Assembly: GCA_048498515.1 (NCBI GenBank) | Contig: JBEHXV010000018.1 | Location: 1-64,000, forward strand | Origin: UBA4416 sp048498515 | Lineage (GTDB): Bacteria > Bacteroidota > Bacteroidia > B-17B0 > Aurantibacillaceae | Direction of reading: 5' to 3' | DNA: 64,000 nt | Shown: positions 51,633 to 60,300 of the stretch, one piece after another | How the letters are laid out: the number at the start of each line of letters is the position of its first letter | How positions within the stretch are numbered: the first letter of the stretch is position 1 | Program-made: the position numbers and the translations under genes | The notes under the pieces: generated by a model | What the model was told of the DNA's origin: nothing | The model's database searches: none | What the model saw: only the letters and a program-made list of their open reading frames with translations

Positions 51633-52525
51633 TACAGGGAAGCTTGTTGTTTGATAATAAGTTGTGACAAAAGTTTATAAACAGCGGTGAGCTCTTTGTC
51701 TGTTTTTAAAAGATCGAGGTGTTTTTTCATGACTACCTTGTCATGGCGCATGGCTGGGCCGGTTTGGGCCTGCTTAGGCCTGAGTGTTTGCAATTTATTG
51801 AACGATTGCTGCATGATCGGTTTCAGGAGCCCGGTATCCTTTTTCGAGAGGTTGTTTTCTACCAACTCAAATGCAGAAGCATACAACGCATTGGTAAAAT
51901 TGCTGGCAAATACCGCGGCCAAATGCAACTGCAGGCGTTTTTCGGAAGAGCAGTATTTTACTGTTCCGGAAACCAAGCGGGCCAATGAACTTAACTTTGC
52001 TGCCACTGCTTTTGTATTTCCCTCTATTAAAAGTGGCGTTGTTTGCCAGTTGATGTCCGCATTTTTGGTAAACGCTTGTAAAGGATAATACACGCCCGTG
52101 TGCAAAGAAACCTTTTTCAAAATATCCATGTGCGTACTCCCCGACGTATGAACTACCAGGCCTTTTACGTGTAAAGGAATAAGCTCTTTAACTACTCCGG
52201 CAATGGCATCATCTTTCACACAAATAACATACACATCGGCCTTTTTACTGATCTTTTCATAGTTGGTAACCAGTTCTTTTTGATATTGCTTGGCAAAAGT
52301 AGTAGCGGCTTTTGTTTTACGATGATTAAAGATTTGCAGCACCTCAACCTCTTTTACGGAGCGAAAAGAGGCAACCATGTGTTGCGCCAGGTTGCCGGCA
52401 CCAATGATAACTATTTGTAATGGTGTATTCAATGGATTAAAAAAACTGGCAATAGTATTAAGCGAACCGGGTTTAGGCAGTAGCCGCTTTGTGTTTATTT
52501 TTTCTTCGTCTTTCCACAATGGCAA
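51632..52525 (-). CDS. Rossmann-fold DUF2520-type oxidoreductase-like protein
   Basis: Open frame of 297 residues. IVIIGAGNLAQHMVASF near residues 37-53 is an NAD(P)-binding loop; VYVICVKDDAI, VVHTSGSTHMDIL and GVYYPLQAFTK follow, and a helical C-terminal domain (HLAAVFASNFTNALY) completes the Rossmann-like/DUF2520 pattern. The true role is unknown. ATG 52525 would overlap ccmF by 53 bases and give an unusual N-terminus; TTG 52432 (MNTPLQIVIIGAGN) fits the family better. It probably shares an operon with kdsC. Confidence 0.82.
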   Translation of the reverse strand: MPLWKDEEKINTKRLLPKPGSLNTIASFFNPLNTPLQIVIIGAGNLAQHMVASFRSVKEVEVLQIFNHRKTKAATTFAKQYQKELVTNYEKISKKADVYVICVKDDAIAGVVKELIPLHVKGLVVHTSGSTHMDILKKVSLHTGVYYPLQAFTKNADINWQTTPLLIEGNTKAVAAKLSSLARLVSGTVKYCSSEKRLQLHLAAVFASNFTNALYASAFELVENNLSKKDTGLLKPIMQQSFNKLQTLRPKQAQTGPAMRHDKVVMKKHLDLLKTDKELTAVYKLLSQLIIKQQASL

Positions 52526-55073
52526 TAATGGTTCCTATTATCATCACCAGGCATCCAATCCAAAGCACATTGATGTATGGGAACATATAAGCCTCGAGTA
52601 CAATAAAATCCTTGGTATTGCTTACTTTTTCGCTCATCTGTATCTCCACGCTTCCTTCATTGGGATTGATCTTCCAGAACATGAATTTCAGTCCCAGCTC
52701 TTTGAGCTCATATTCTTCTGGCACCACCATGTTATCCTTTAAAATGTATTGTGGATAGGCTTTGTAATGTTTCCCGTCAATATCCACCGCGTCCAAAACC
52801 GCTGTCACAATAAGCGAACTGTCGTTCTTGGCAAACTGCTCTTCGGTTAAATTGGTTTTAATGCTATCGATGACAATAATAGCATTATCGGCAAAAATGG
52901 TATCGCGCATGTGCCCTACAAAATTGGTCGGCGATTTGTACGCATCGGCTTTAATGTTTTTGGTATCGTTAAGGGTGCCTGCTGTAATGTGCGTGTAAAT
53001 ATCCCGGTCTAAGAAATGCTTGGTGTCAGGATGCGCCGCCTGTCCCATGCGTGGGTTGTCCTGGATGAGCGGGCTCAGCTCAAAGGCTTTTACCAATTTG
53101 CCGTCCGCTCCTTTGGTCAGGTAATCAATAAAGAAATAAACATCAATGCCCTTGCGTTCCTTTTCCCTGTAGGTTACCAGGTAATTGCCCATTGGCAGGG
53201 TATCGCCTTTGTTAAGGAATAAACTTTTCTGCGCGTTGAAATTTTCGCCCAGGCTAGCTACATTTTTTTGCGAGGTATTTTTTGAAATGGTTTGTTTTTT
53301 GGAAGTGGAGATCAATGCTCCCAACAAGATCATGGCAAAGCCAATATGGGCAATGGAAGCTCCCGCATTTTTCAGTTTTCCTTTCAATACCCTTATCCAG
53401 TATTCGGCATTGGCAAATACGGCAAACAAACCGCCAATGAACAACAGGGCGTAAGAAATAAGGTTCCATTTATCCTTGGCAGTAGCCAGGGAATAATCCT
53501 TTAAAAAGTATAATGGAATAACGCATACCAACCCAAACACAAGCGAGAGTAATAATGAAAAACGGAACTGTTTAAAGAAGACAACCTTATCTGTTTTTTT
53601 GTATTTAAAGAATTGTGTAATGGCAATTAAAAACAGTACTACAATGGCAAAAGGTGTTTGCCACATATTGTAATCGGCCACTTTTATAGGCGCTTTTTGT
53701 AAATGAAATAATTTATTCAACACCGGAATGGAAGTAAAATAGGTGATGACCAAAGAGGATAATAAAAACACCAATGAACCCACAAACATCCAGAACTCGC
53801 GTGAGTAAAGACTTTCCTCCTCTTCTTCCTTAGGGAAGAATTTAATGTATGAATAGATCGTGGTAAGAACGCTGATCCCAACCCAGATCAACAACAAAGC
53901 TGTTTTATAGCCAAGCGTGATGCCAAAAAACAAGAACAGGAAGGAGAGCATTAAGTAAGATACTTTTACCAGCTTATCGTGAATGAGCAACACCACACAT
54001 AATAAGATGAACGTTAGTACATATACTACCAGTTGCCCCTGCATTCCCAACTCGGTAAAGGCATGCACGGAACTGTCGCCCAAAATACCACTGCGGGTAA
54101 GGAAGGTGGAATATAGCACCAGTAAAAAGGAAGCAATGGCCATTAAGTGGGTCATGAATAAAGAACCACCTTTGTTTTTATTGATGATCATCACATGTCC
54201 TGCGCCAACAATGACCAGCCATGGCACCAAGGATGAGTTCTCAACCGGGTCCCATGCCCAGAAACCGCCAAAGCTCAGCGCTTCGTAAGCCCAGGCGCCA
54301 CCCATTAAAATACCTGTTCCCAGAATCATAATGGAGAAAAAAGTCCAGGTTAAAGCCGGTTTTTGCCAGGTGGTAAAATCGCGTTTCCACAAGCCGGCAA
54401 CTGCAAAAGCAAATGGCGGCAGGGTTGAGGCAAATCCTAAAAACAGGGTTGGCGGATGAATGGTCATCCAGTAGTTCATTAATAAAGGATTCAGGCCATG
54501 TCCATCCAGCTTTAATAAATACTCAGGATTTTGCAGAAAGGGTGCCATGGCAAACTGAGGTGTATCGCGTAGTAAAATAAAGGGATTGGAGCCCAGCTTG
54601 TAATCGCCAATAAAAATCCCCAGTAACATGCTGGCCAAAAATACCTGAACCAGCGAAAAAACCGCCATGGTAGGCGCTTCCCATCTACTGTCAATAGTGC
54701 GTTGGAGAATATTACCTAATACAATGTTCCAGAAGGTCCACAATAAAAAACTGCCCTCCTGGCCTTCCCAAAAGCAGGACATGATGTACTGCATGGGCAT
54801 TTCGTTATTGCTGTGCTGGTACACATAGTGGTACTCGTAAAAGTGGTTGAACAGCATGTAGAACAGGGTTCCGGCAATACCTATGACCGAAAAGGTATGA
54901 ACCGAGAAACTGATCCTCGCAAACTTTTTCCATTCGCTGTCAAGGCTTTCTTCTTTCGAATAAAAGTAATACGCGATGGTGGATACCAAAGCTGAGATCA
55001 ATGAAAGGACAATGAATGCATTTCCTAAATTACCAGCCCACAAATGTTCTCCTATATATGCTATCTTATCCAA
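52473..55073 (-). CDS. ccmF: Cytochrome c haem lyase subunit CcmF/CcsA-type
   Basis: An 866-residue multi-pass protein with about fifteen helices. The haem-handling WWD-type region is clear: GGAWAYEALSFGGFWAWDPVENSSLVPWL at about residues 256-284, with TIHPPTLFLGF before and HLMAIASF after. A large periplasmic part near the C-terminus (about 600-830) is followed by a last helix. In system I, CcmF joins haem from CcmE to apocytochrome c. It is the last gene of the ccm set; the usual CcmH/I thioreduction partners are not found in this window. An inverted repeat lies between it and ccmE. Confidence 0.95.
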   Translation of the reverse strand: MDKIAYIGEHLWAGNLGNAFIVLSLISALVSTIAYYFYSKEESLDSEWKKFARISFSVHTFSVIGIAGTLFYMLFNHFYEYHYVYQHSNNEMPMQYIMSCFWEGQEGSFLLWTFWNIVLGNILQRTIDSRWEAPTMAVFSLVQVFLASMLLGIFIGDYKLGSNPFILLRDTPQFAMAPFLQNPEYLLKLDGHGLNPLLMNYWMTIHPPTLFLGFASTLPPFAFAVAGLWKRDFTTWQKPALTWTFFSIMILGTGILMGGAWAYEALSFGGFWAWDPVENSSLVPWLVIVGAGHVMIINKNKGGSLFMTHLMAIASFLLVLYSTFLTRSGILGDSSVHAFTELGMQGQLVVYVLTFILLCVVLLIHDKLVKVSYLMLSFLFLFFGITLGYKTALLLIWVGISVLTTIYSYIKFFPKEEEEESLYSREFWMFVGSLVFLLSSLVITYFTSIPVLNKLFHLQKAPIKVADYNMWQTPFAIVVLFLIAITQFFKYKKTDKVVFFKQFRFSLLLSLVFGLVCVIPLYFLKDYSLATAKDKWNLISYALLFIGGLFAVFANAEYWIRVLKGKLKNAGASIAHIGFAMILLGALISTSKKQTISKNTSQKNVASLGENFNAQKSLFLNKGDTLPMGNYLVTYREKERKGIDVYFFIDYLTKGADGKLVKAFELSPLIQDNPRMGQAAHPDTKHFLDRDIYTHITAGTLNDTKNIKADAYKSPTNFVGHMRDTIFADNAIIVIDSIKTNLTEEQFAKNDSSLIVTAVLDAVDIDGKHYKAYPQYILKDNMVVPEEYELKELGLKFMFWKINPNEGSVEIQMSEKVSNTKDFIVLEAYMFPYINVLWIGCLVMIIGTIIAIVERRRKNKHKAATA

Positions 55074-55101
55074 TGAGTTCTAAAGTTTTGATTACGAAAT
55101 T

Positions 55102-55176
55102 ATGATTACGAATTTTTACGAATATACGAATGGGCTTTAACTCTTGCTATACAAAGATTCGTATATTCGTAATCAT
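55102..55176. repeat. Inverted repeat, copy 2 (between ccmF and ccmE)
   Basis: The left arm 55102-55131 begins ATGATTACGAATTTTTACGA. The right arm 55156-55176 is GATTCGTATATTCGTAATC plus AT and is shorter than in the other copies. An extra GATTACGAAAT piece (55090-55100) suggests a partial duplication at the left edge. Confidence 0.9.
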
Positions 55177-55178
55177 TG

Positions 55179-55562
55179 TTACACTTTTGGTTTCCCGTCG
55201 TTGTACTTGCTCGGGCATTTCATTAAAATATCATTGGCATGAAACTCATTGCCTTCCATTTTACCGATCAATACAATTTGCTCCGACTTTTCGAAATCCT
55301 GCGGTACGCTTTTGTGAAGCACCACTCTTTTTTCAATGCCTTTGTTATCTTTCATCATAAAAGAGCACTCATCGGCGTTAATTCTCGGATCGTACTGTAC
55401 CGGCACTTCCTTGTTCAGTTTTCCCACCACATGGTATTCGGTATCAGGATTTGCTGAGGCTTCCATAAAATCGGAATAGGTAGCGCTGCTTTGAAGGGAT
55501 GTGAAAATAACTCCTATGGCTACAGCTATAACAATTATTCCTAAAATGTGAATCTTTTTCAT
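55179..55562 (-). CDS. ccmE: Haem chaperone CcmE, cysteine (CxxxY) type
   Basis: A 127-residue periplasmic haem chaperone with an N-terminal anchor (about residues 5-23) and an OB-fold. YHVVGKLNKEVP and FEKSEQIVLIGKMEGNEFHANDILMKCPSKY match the family. The usual haem-binding HxxxY motif is Cys116-Pro-Ser-Lys-Tyr120 (55203-55217). Such CxxxY CcmE is known from Desulfovibrio and archaea as system I*. It lies between two copies of the same inverted repeat. Confidence 0.93.
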   Translation of the reverse strand: MKKIHILGIIVIAVAIGVIFTSLQSSATYSDFMEASANPDTEYHVVGKLNKEVPVQYDPRINADECSFMMKDNKGIEKRVVLHKSVPQDFEKSEQIVLIGKMEGNEFHANDILMKCPSKYNDGKPKV

Positions 55563-55583
55563 TTTTAATTCTGTGTCATTTTT

Positions 55584-55662
55584 ATGATTACGAATCTATA
55601 CGAATATACGAATAGGGCAGTAGCAAACACAGATTCGTATATTCGTAAAAATTCGTAATCAT
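55584..55662. repeat. Inverted repeat, copy 3 (between ccmE and ccmD)
   Basis: The left arm 55584-55613 begins ATGATTACGAATCTATACGA. The right arm 55632-55662 ends AAAATTCGTAATCAT. It lies directly upstream of ccmE and overlaps the end of ccmD: the TGA stop of ccmD is made by bases of the repeat. Confidence 0.9.
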
Positions 55663-55874
55663 GATTTGTTTTCGAGTTTTTTTAGTTTAAGATCAATGTA
55701 AATAAGGTAGCCAATAAGGCAGATAAAAATAATGGATAATACCGCTATTACTACGTAAATCTTTCCTTCGCTTCTGAACATGTCGGCCATTTCAACCGGC
55801 GGCGCTACTTCCTGGGCCATACCGGCCAGGGAAAAAAACAGGGTAAGGAGCAGTAAATAAAATTTATTCTTCAT
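55659..55874 (-). CDS. CcmD-like small membrane protein
   Basis: A 71-residue protein with an N-terminal hydrophobic segment ending near residue 20 (MAQ, probably a signal sequence), a short acidic loop, and a second helix at about residues 39-61 followed by a basic end (DLKLKKLENKS). Size, charge and position between ccmC and ccmE fit CcmD, which helps release holo-CcmE from CcmC. CcmD proteins are weakly conserved, so the assignment rests mostly on context. The first 11 bases overlap ccmC. The stop codon lies in repeat copy 3. Confidence 0.72.
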   Translation of the reverse strand: MKNKFYLLLLTLFFSLAGMAQEVAPPVEMADMFRSEGKIYVVIAVLSIIFICLIGYLIYIDLKLKKLENKS

Positions 55875-56526
55875 TTTTTTTATGATTTAAGATGGCAATG
55901 CGTTTTTTAATATCCAGGATCCAAAGACTTAACATAATCCAGCCAATAACAGCGGGATAAAATACGGTGCGCAGGTTATTGTTCATATCGTACTGGGCAA
56001 ACTTGGCGTTGCCACCGTTTCCGGGATGTAATGAATCGGTAAGCCTCGGTAATATCATAATGAAAACGAACATCATCACAAAGGCAAAAATGTTGTAAAC
56101 CGCCGAAATGCGGGCACGTTTCAACTCATCGATAATGGAGCTGCGTAAAATAAAGTAGGCCAGGTAAATGAGCACCGCTATGGCTACCCCGTTCAATTTT
56201 GGGTCTTCAAAGGTCCACCAGGTTCCCCAGGTAAACTTGGCCCACATGCAACCGGTTAATAAACCCGGAAGCGCAAAGAACAGGCCTACCTGTGCCGACT
56301 GGTTGCTTAAAATATCGGATTTTGTATCGTTTTTTGCGAGGTGGATAACAGCAAACACTACCGAATAACCCATTTGGAACAACATGGCAAACCAGATGGG
56401 CACATGGTAATATACATTACGGATGGTTTCGTGAAGAATAGGCAATTCGGGTACGGTGTTTAACATCCCCCACACCAGTGTGTACAGAATGAGGACTGCG
56501 CCCGATATTTTCCACCATTTTATCAT
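55864..56526 (-). CDS. ccmC: Haem transport protein CcmC
   Basis: A 220-residue protein with six membrane helices. The WWD-type segment is FTWGTWWTFEDPKLNG, flanked by ETIRNVYYHVPIWF and by DSLHPGN, which supply the two external His ligands. CcmC loads haem on CcmE. It is preceded by ccmB (4-base gap) and overlaps ccmD, so they are one operon. Confidence 0.95.
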   Translation of the reverse strand: MIKWWKISGAVLILYTLVWGMLNTVPELPILHETIRNVYYHVPIWFAMLFQMGYSVVFAVIHLAKNDTKSDILSNQSAQVGLFFALPGLLTGCMWAKFTWGTWWTFEDPKLNGVAIAVLIYLAYFILRSSIIDELKRARISAVYNIFAFVMMFVFIMILPRLTDSLHPGNGGNAKFAQYDMNNNLRTVFYPAVIGWIMLSLWILDIKKRIAILNHKKNEE

Positions 56527-56530
56527 TGTT

Positions 56531-57190
56531 TTATTCTTTCCAAAGGTAACTAAATAATAGTGTGGCCAATGCTATCACAACAAAATTTAGCATGAGCAAA
56601 ATGAGCAGGTATTTATAACTTACACTCCAGGCCAAACCATCAATGGCATGCTTGCTCAGCTTAACCGAAACCAGCAATAAAGGCATCAATACCGGGAAAC
56701 TTAAAATGGCCATAAGGCTCATATTATTGTTTGCTTTGGAAGCAATGGCGCTCATTAAGCTCAGTACTCCCGAAAATGCCGTGGAGCTAAATAATAGGCT
56801 AAGTAAGAACATACCCATGTCCTGTACCATGCTGCCAATAAACCAGGAATAAAAGAAAAAGGTTAAAAGGCTCAGAACCGCCATTAAGAGCATGTTATAA
56901 ATGATCTTGCTTAAAATAAACTCCCGTGGATTGTAATATAAAAAATTATACAGCCCTTTGCCTTTGGTTTCCTGGATAAAGCTTTTGCCCGATACGTTAA
57001 CGGCAATGAACATAAAAATGACCCAAAACAGGGCATTCCAAACCACAGGCTGGATGATCTTTTTAAAACATAAGGCCGAAACGAACACCGTAGCCACAAT
57101 ATAAACCAGGATCCCGGCAAGGGTTGATTTTTGCCTGAATTCGAGCGAAAATTCTTTTCGGATGAGTTGTGATAACTGAGGGCCTGACAT
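56531..57190 (-). CDS. ccmB: Haem exporter permease CcmB
   Basis: A 219-residue protein with six helices; LIRKEFSLEFRQKSTLAGILVYIVATVFV at the start and FIQETKGKGLYNFLYYNPREFILSKIIYN in the middle follow the CcmB family. It pairs with the ATPase CcmA to release holo-CcmE from CcmC. No ccmA is seen next to it, so that gene must be elsewhere or lacking. It is the first gene of the ccm operon, divergent from the second T9SS cargo. The gap of 115 bases must hold its promoter, but I cannot fix it. Confidence 0.92.
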   Translation of the reverse strand: MSGPQLSQLIRKEFSLEFRQKSTLAGILVYIVATVFVSALCFKKIIQPVVWNALFWVIFMFIAVNVSGKSFIQETKGKGLYNFLYYNPREFILSKIIYNMLLMAVLSLLTFFFYSWFIGSMVQDMGMFLLSLLFSSTAFSGVLSLMSAIASKANNNMSLMAILSFPVLMPLLLVSVKLSKHAIDGLAWSVSYKYLLILLMLNFVVIALATLLFSYLWKE

Positions 57191-57305
57191 TGAGGCGCAA
57201 ATTTACGCTCTAATAGCCAAAATCCCAATTTTATTGTGGTTGGTCCCACTAAAAATTGTTTTTAAGGTCGGTGTTTTTACTATAATCAGTTAAAATGGTA
57301 TTCCT

Positions 57306-60300
57306 ATGAAAAAGGGCCTATTTTTATCAAAACTAACGAAACTGAAAATGAAACAACTCTTTACATTTTTTTGTGTCCTGGTATCGGGCCTCACTTTAAC
57401 TGCCCAAACCACTATCCCCGAAGCAATAAATGTTGTACTGGATAAAAATGTCCTGAAAATGGATCAGAATACTGATTTTATGGACAAATCAAAGCAAATT
57501 ACCCTGCCCGAGGATGGGATGTTCCTTTACAGTAGCTTAAATAATGAAGGAATGCTTTTGAATGGCTATGATTCCAACGAAAATTATGTGGTTACCATTT
57601 CCAACCCTTCCCGCCAAAAGATCAGGATCAGGACCGAATATGTGATCCTGGCAGACAAAGGTGATGTACTAAGCTTTTACGATGGGCCGGATACCCTGCA
57701 CCCATTGATGGCAAGCTATAACAATGCTTTTCTGAACAATGAATTAATTGTATCTCATAACGACAAAATAACCATATCATTTAAGTCAAATTCGACCGGC
57801 GTAAGCAGAGGTTTCCGCCTGAGGGTTGACCAGGCAAACTTAAAAGGCTACAACCTGGCTACGCCAAATTCATGCTTAAATGCCACGCCGGCAGCCGATG
57901 CCTGTGTGAACGCGCCTTTAATTTGTAACCTGAACGGCTATTGCGGTAATACCAGCGGGCAGTATACTCCGGATAATACAAACATCCCGGGCTTTTGCGG
58001 AAGTATTGAGAACAACTCCTGGTTAAGCTTTATTGCCAGTTCAACCTCTGCCCAGTTCCAGTTTACCTCTGCAGGCTGCCAAAGCAGCGGCTCAGGGATC
58101 CAGGCTTTAATTTACGCGTCGAGCAATTGCAGCAACTTTACCCAGGTATCCAACTGCGTGTCGCAGGGAAGTTCTTCCGGTTCCTTTACCATTACCACCA
58201 ACACGGCCCTGGTGCCGGGTGTAAAATACTATATCATGGTGGATGGTTATGCCGGAAACGTTTGTAACTATTCGGTTACCGCCCAGGCAGGTGTGGCCAC
58301 TAACCCCCAAATTACTGCCAACCCAACCCAGGTTTGCCCCGGAGCTGCTACACAGCTGGGCAGCAGTATTGTGAGTTCAAGCTATACCTGGACAGCCAGC
58401 GATGGAACGCCATTACCAAACACTGCCACTATTACTGTTAACCCTACAAGCACAACCACCTATACCTTAGACATTGGCCCATCGGGTTGTTCGCCAACCG
58501 GTGGCAGCGCGGTGCAAACCATTACAGTTACCGGCACCCTGCCTCCTCCTAATATTTCGGCGCCAAATGCTTGTACAGGAAATGCCGTAACTTTGTCGTC
58601 CTTAACCAATGGCGGAACGTATAACTGGAACGGCCCTAATGGCTTTAACTCCAACGTTCAAAACCCAACCATCCCTAACTTCGGACCAAGCGACGCGGGT
58701 ACTTACACCCTCGATATCAGCTACGGACCAGGTTGCGCTACCTTACCGGCAACGGTTAACATCAGCGTTTTACCATCACCAACGGTTAACCTTGCCTTAT
58801 CTCCTTCGGCAGCAGTATGTGCAGGCACTGCTATCACTTTTACCGCTTCAGGCGGCGCGGGTGCAAACCCATACAGCTGGAACTGGAATACCGCACAGGC
58901 AACCGGCACCGTTCAAAGCTGCGTATTGAACCCGCTTTGGATCAGCCCGATATTTGAACCCATTACAGGGCCGCAATACATTTGTACCAACAACCCTTTC
59001 CCCGGATCCAATGCAGGTTCAACAGCCACGCTCGTTCCAAGCCAAAGCACGCAGTTATGTGTGTCTACCACATCAAATGGCTGTACCAGCCAAACCTGCC
59101 AAAACATAACAGTATTGTCAAATACAACCCTTAGCGTTTCGCCTTCCGTCACTACCTGTCCGGCCCAACCGGTTACCTTAACGGGCTATGGCGCCAGTAC
59201 TTATACATGGGAACCCGGAACCATCAGCGGCAATACTGTTTCTGTGAATCCTGCCTCTACTACAATTTATACCGTAAGCGGTCCGGGCTGTGGGGCAACA
59301 CCTTTAACCAATACGGTTGAAGTGGTTGTAGCCAACACACCTCCGGTACTGGGAGCTATACAAACCACTACTTTACTTTGCCCTAACCAAACCGATGTGC
59401 ATTATACAGTGAATAACGTAGCAGGTACTACTTATGTTTGGACCTTACCTACGGGCGCGGTCATTACTTCTACCTCATCTACTGTTTCGGATGTTACCGC
59501 CAATATGGGGCCGGCTGAAGGAATTTTCACTGTTGCTGTTACGGCAACCAATACCTGTGGGTCAACCACTGAAACGTTGACCGTGCAGGTTCAGCAAATT
59601 ACGGTTGCTGCTTCGGCCAGTCCGGCAAGTTTCTGCGCTCCGGGTTCTACCACCTTAACTGTATCGGGTGCTTACTGGTACGATATTCAGCCAATAGATG
59701 GTTTAGCGGTTTCGAGCGGAACAAATACAACCTATGTAGCTTCTCCTACGGTTACCACAACCTATACCATTACCGGAAACCAGGGCGCTTGCATAAACAG
59801 TACGGTTGTAACTATCACTGTTGGCACCGCCAGCAGTCCGTTAACTGTTTCCTCAACCATGTCGACCTGCCCAACAAGTTCTGTCACATTAACTGCCAGT
59901 GGCGGTACCGGTACTTATACCTGGTCGCCAGCCTCAGCTATCCTTGGCTCGGTAAATAACGCGTCGGTGGCTGCAAATCCTTCGGTAACTACCATCTATA
60001 CCGTTTCGGCACCGGGTTGTTCGGGAATTTCAACCAATACAGTAGAGGTAACAGTTATTAGTTCCATACCGGTTGCCGCGGCCGCCACTTCTACCGCTTT
60101 ATGTTCCGGAAACTCCGCTACCTTAACCTCTTCGGGCGCCAGTACGTATACCTGGTCGCCAAATACCAATTTAAGTACTATAAATGGTTCGGTTACGGTA
60201 GCTTCTCCTACTGTAACTACTTCCTATACGGTTACCGGCGCTATCGGTACCTGCTCAAATATAGCTGTTGTTGATATTACTGTAGCCAACACACCAGTTT

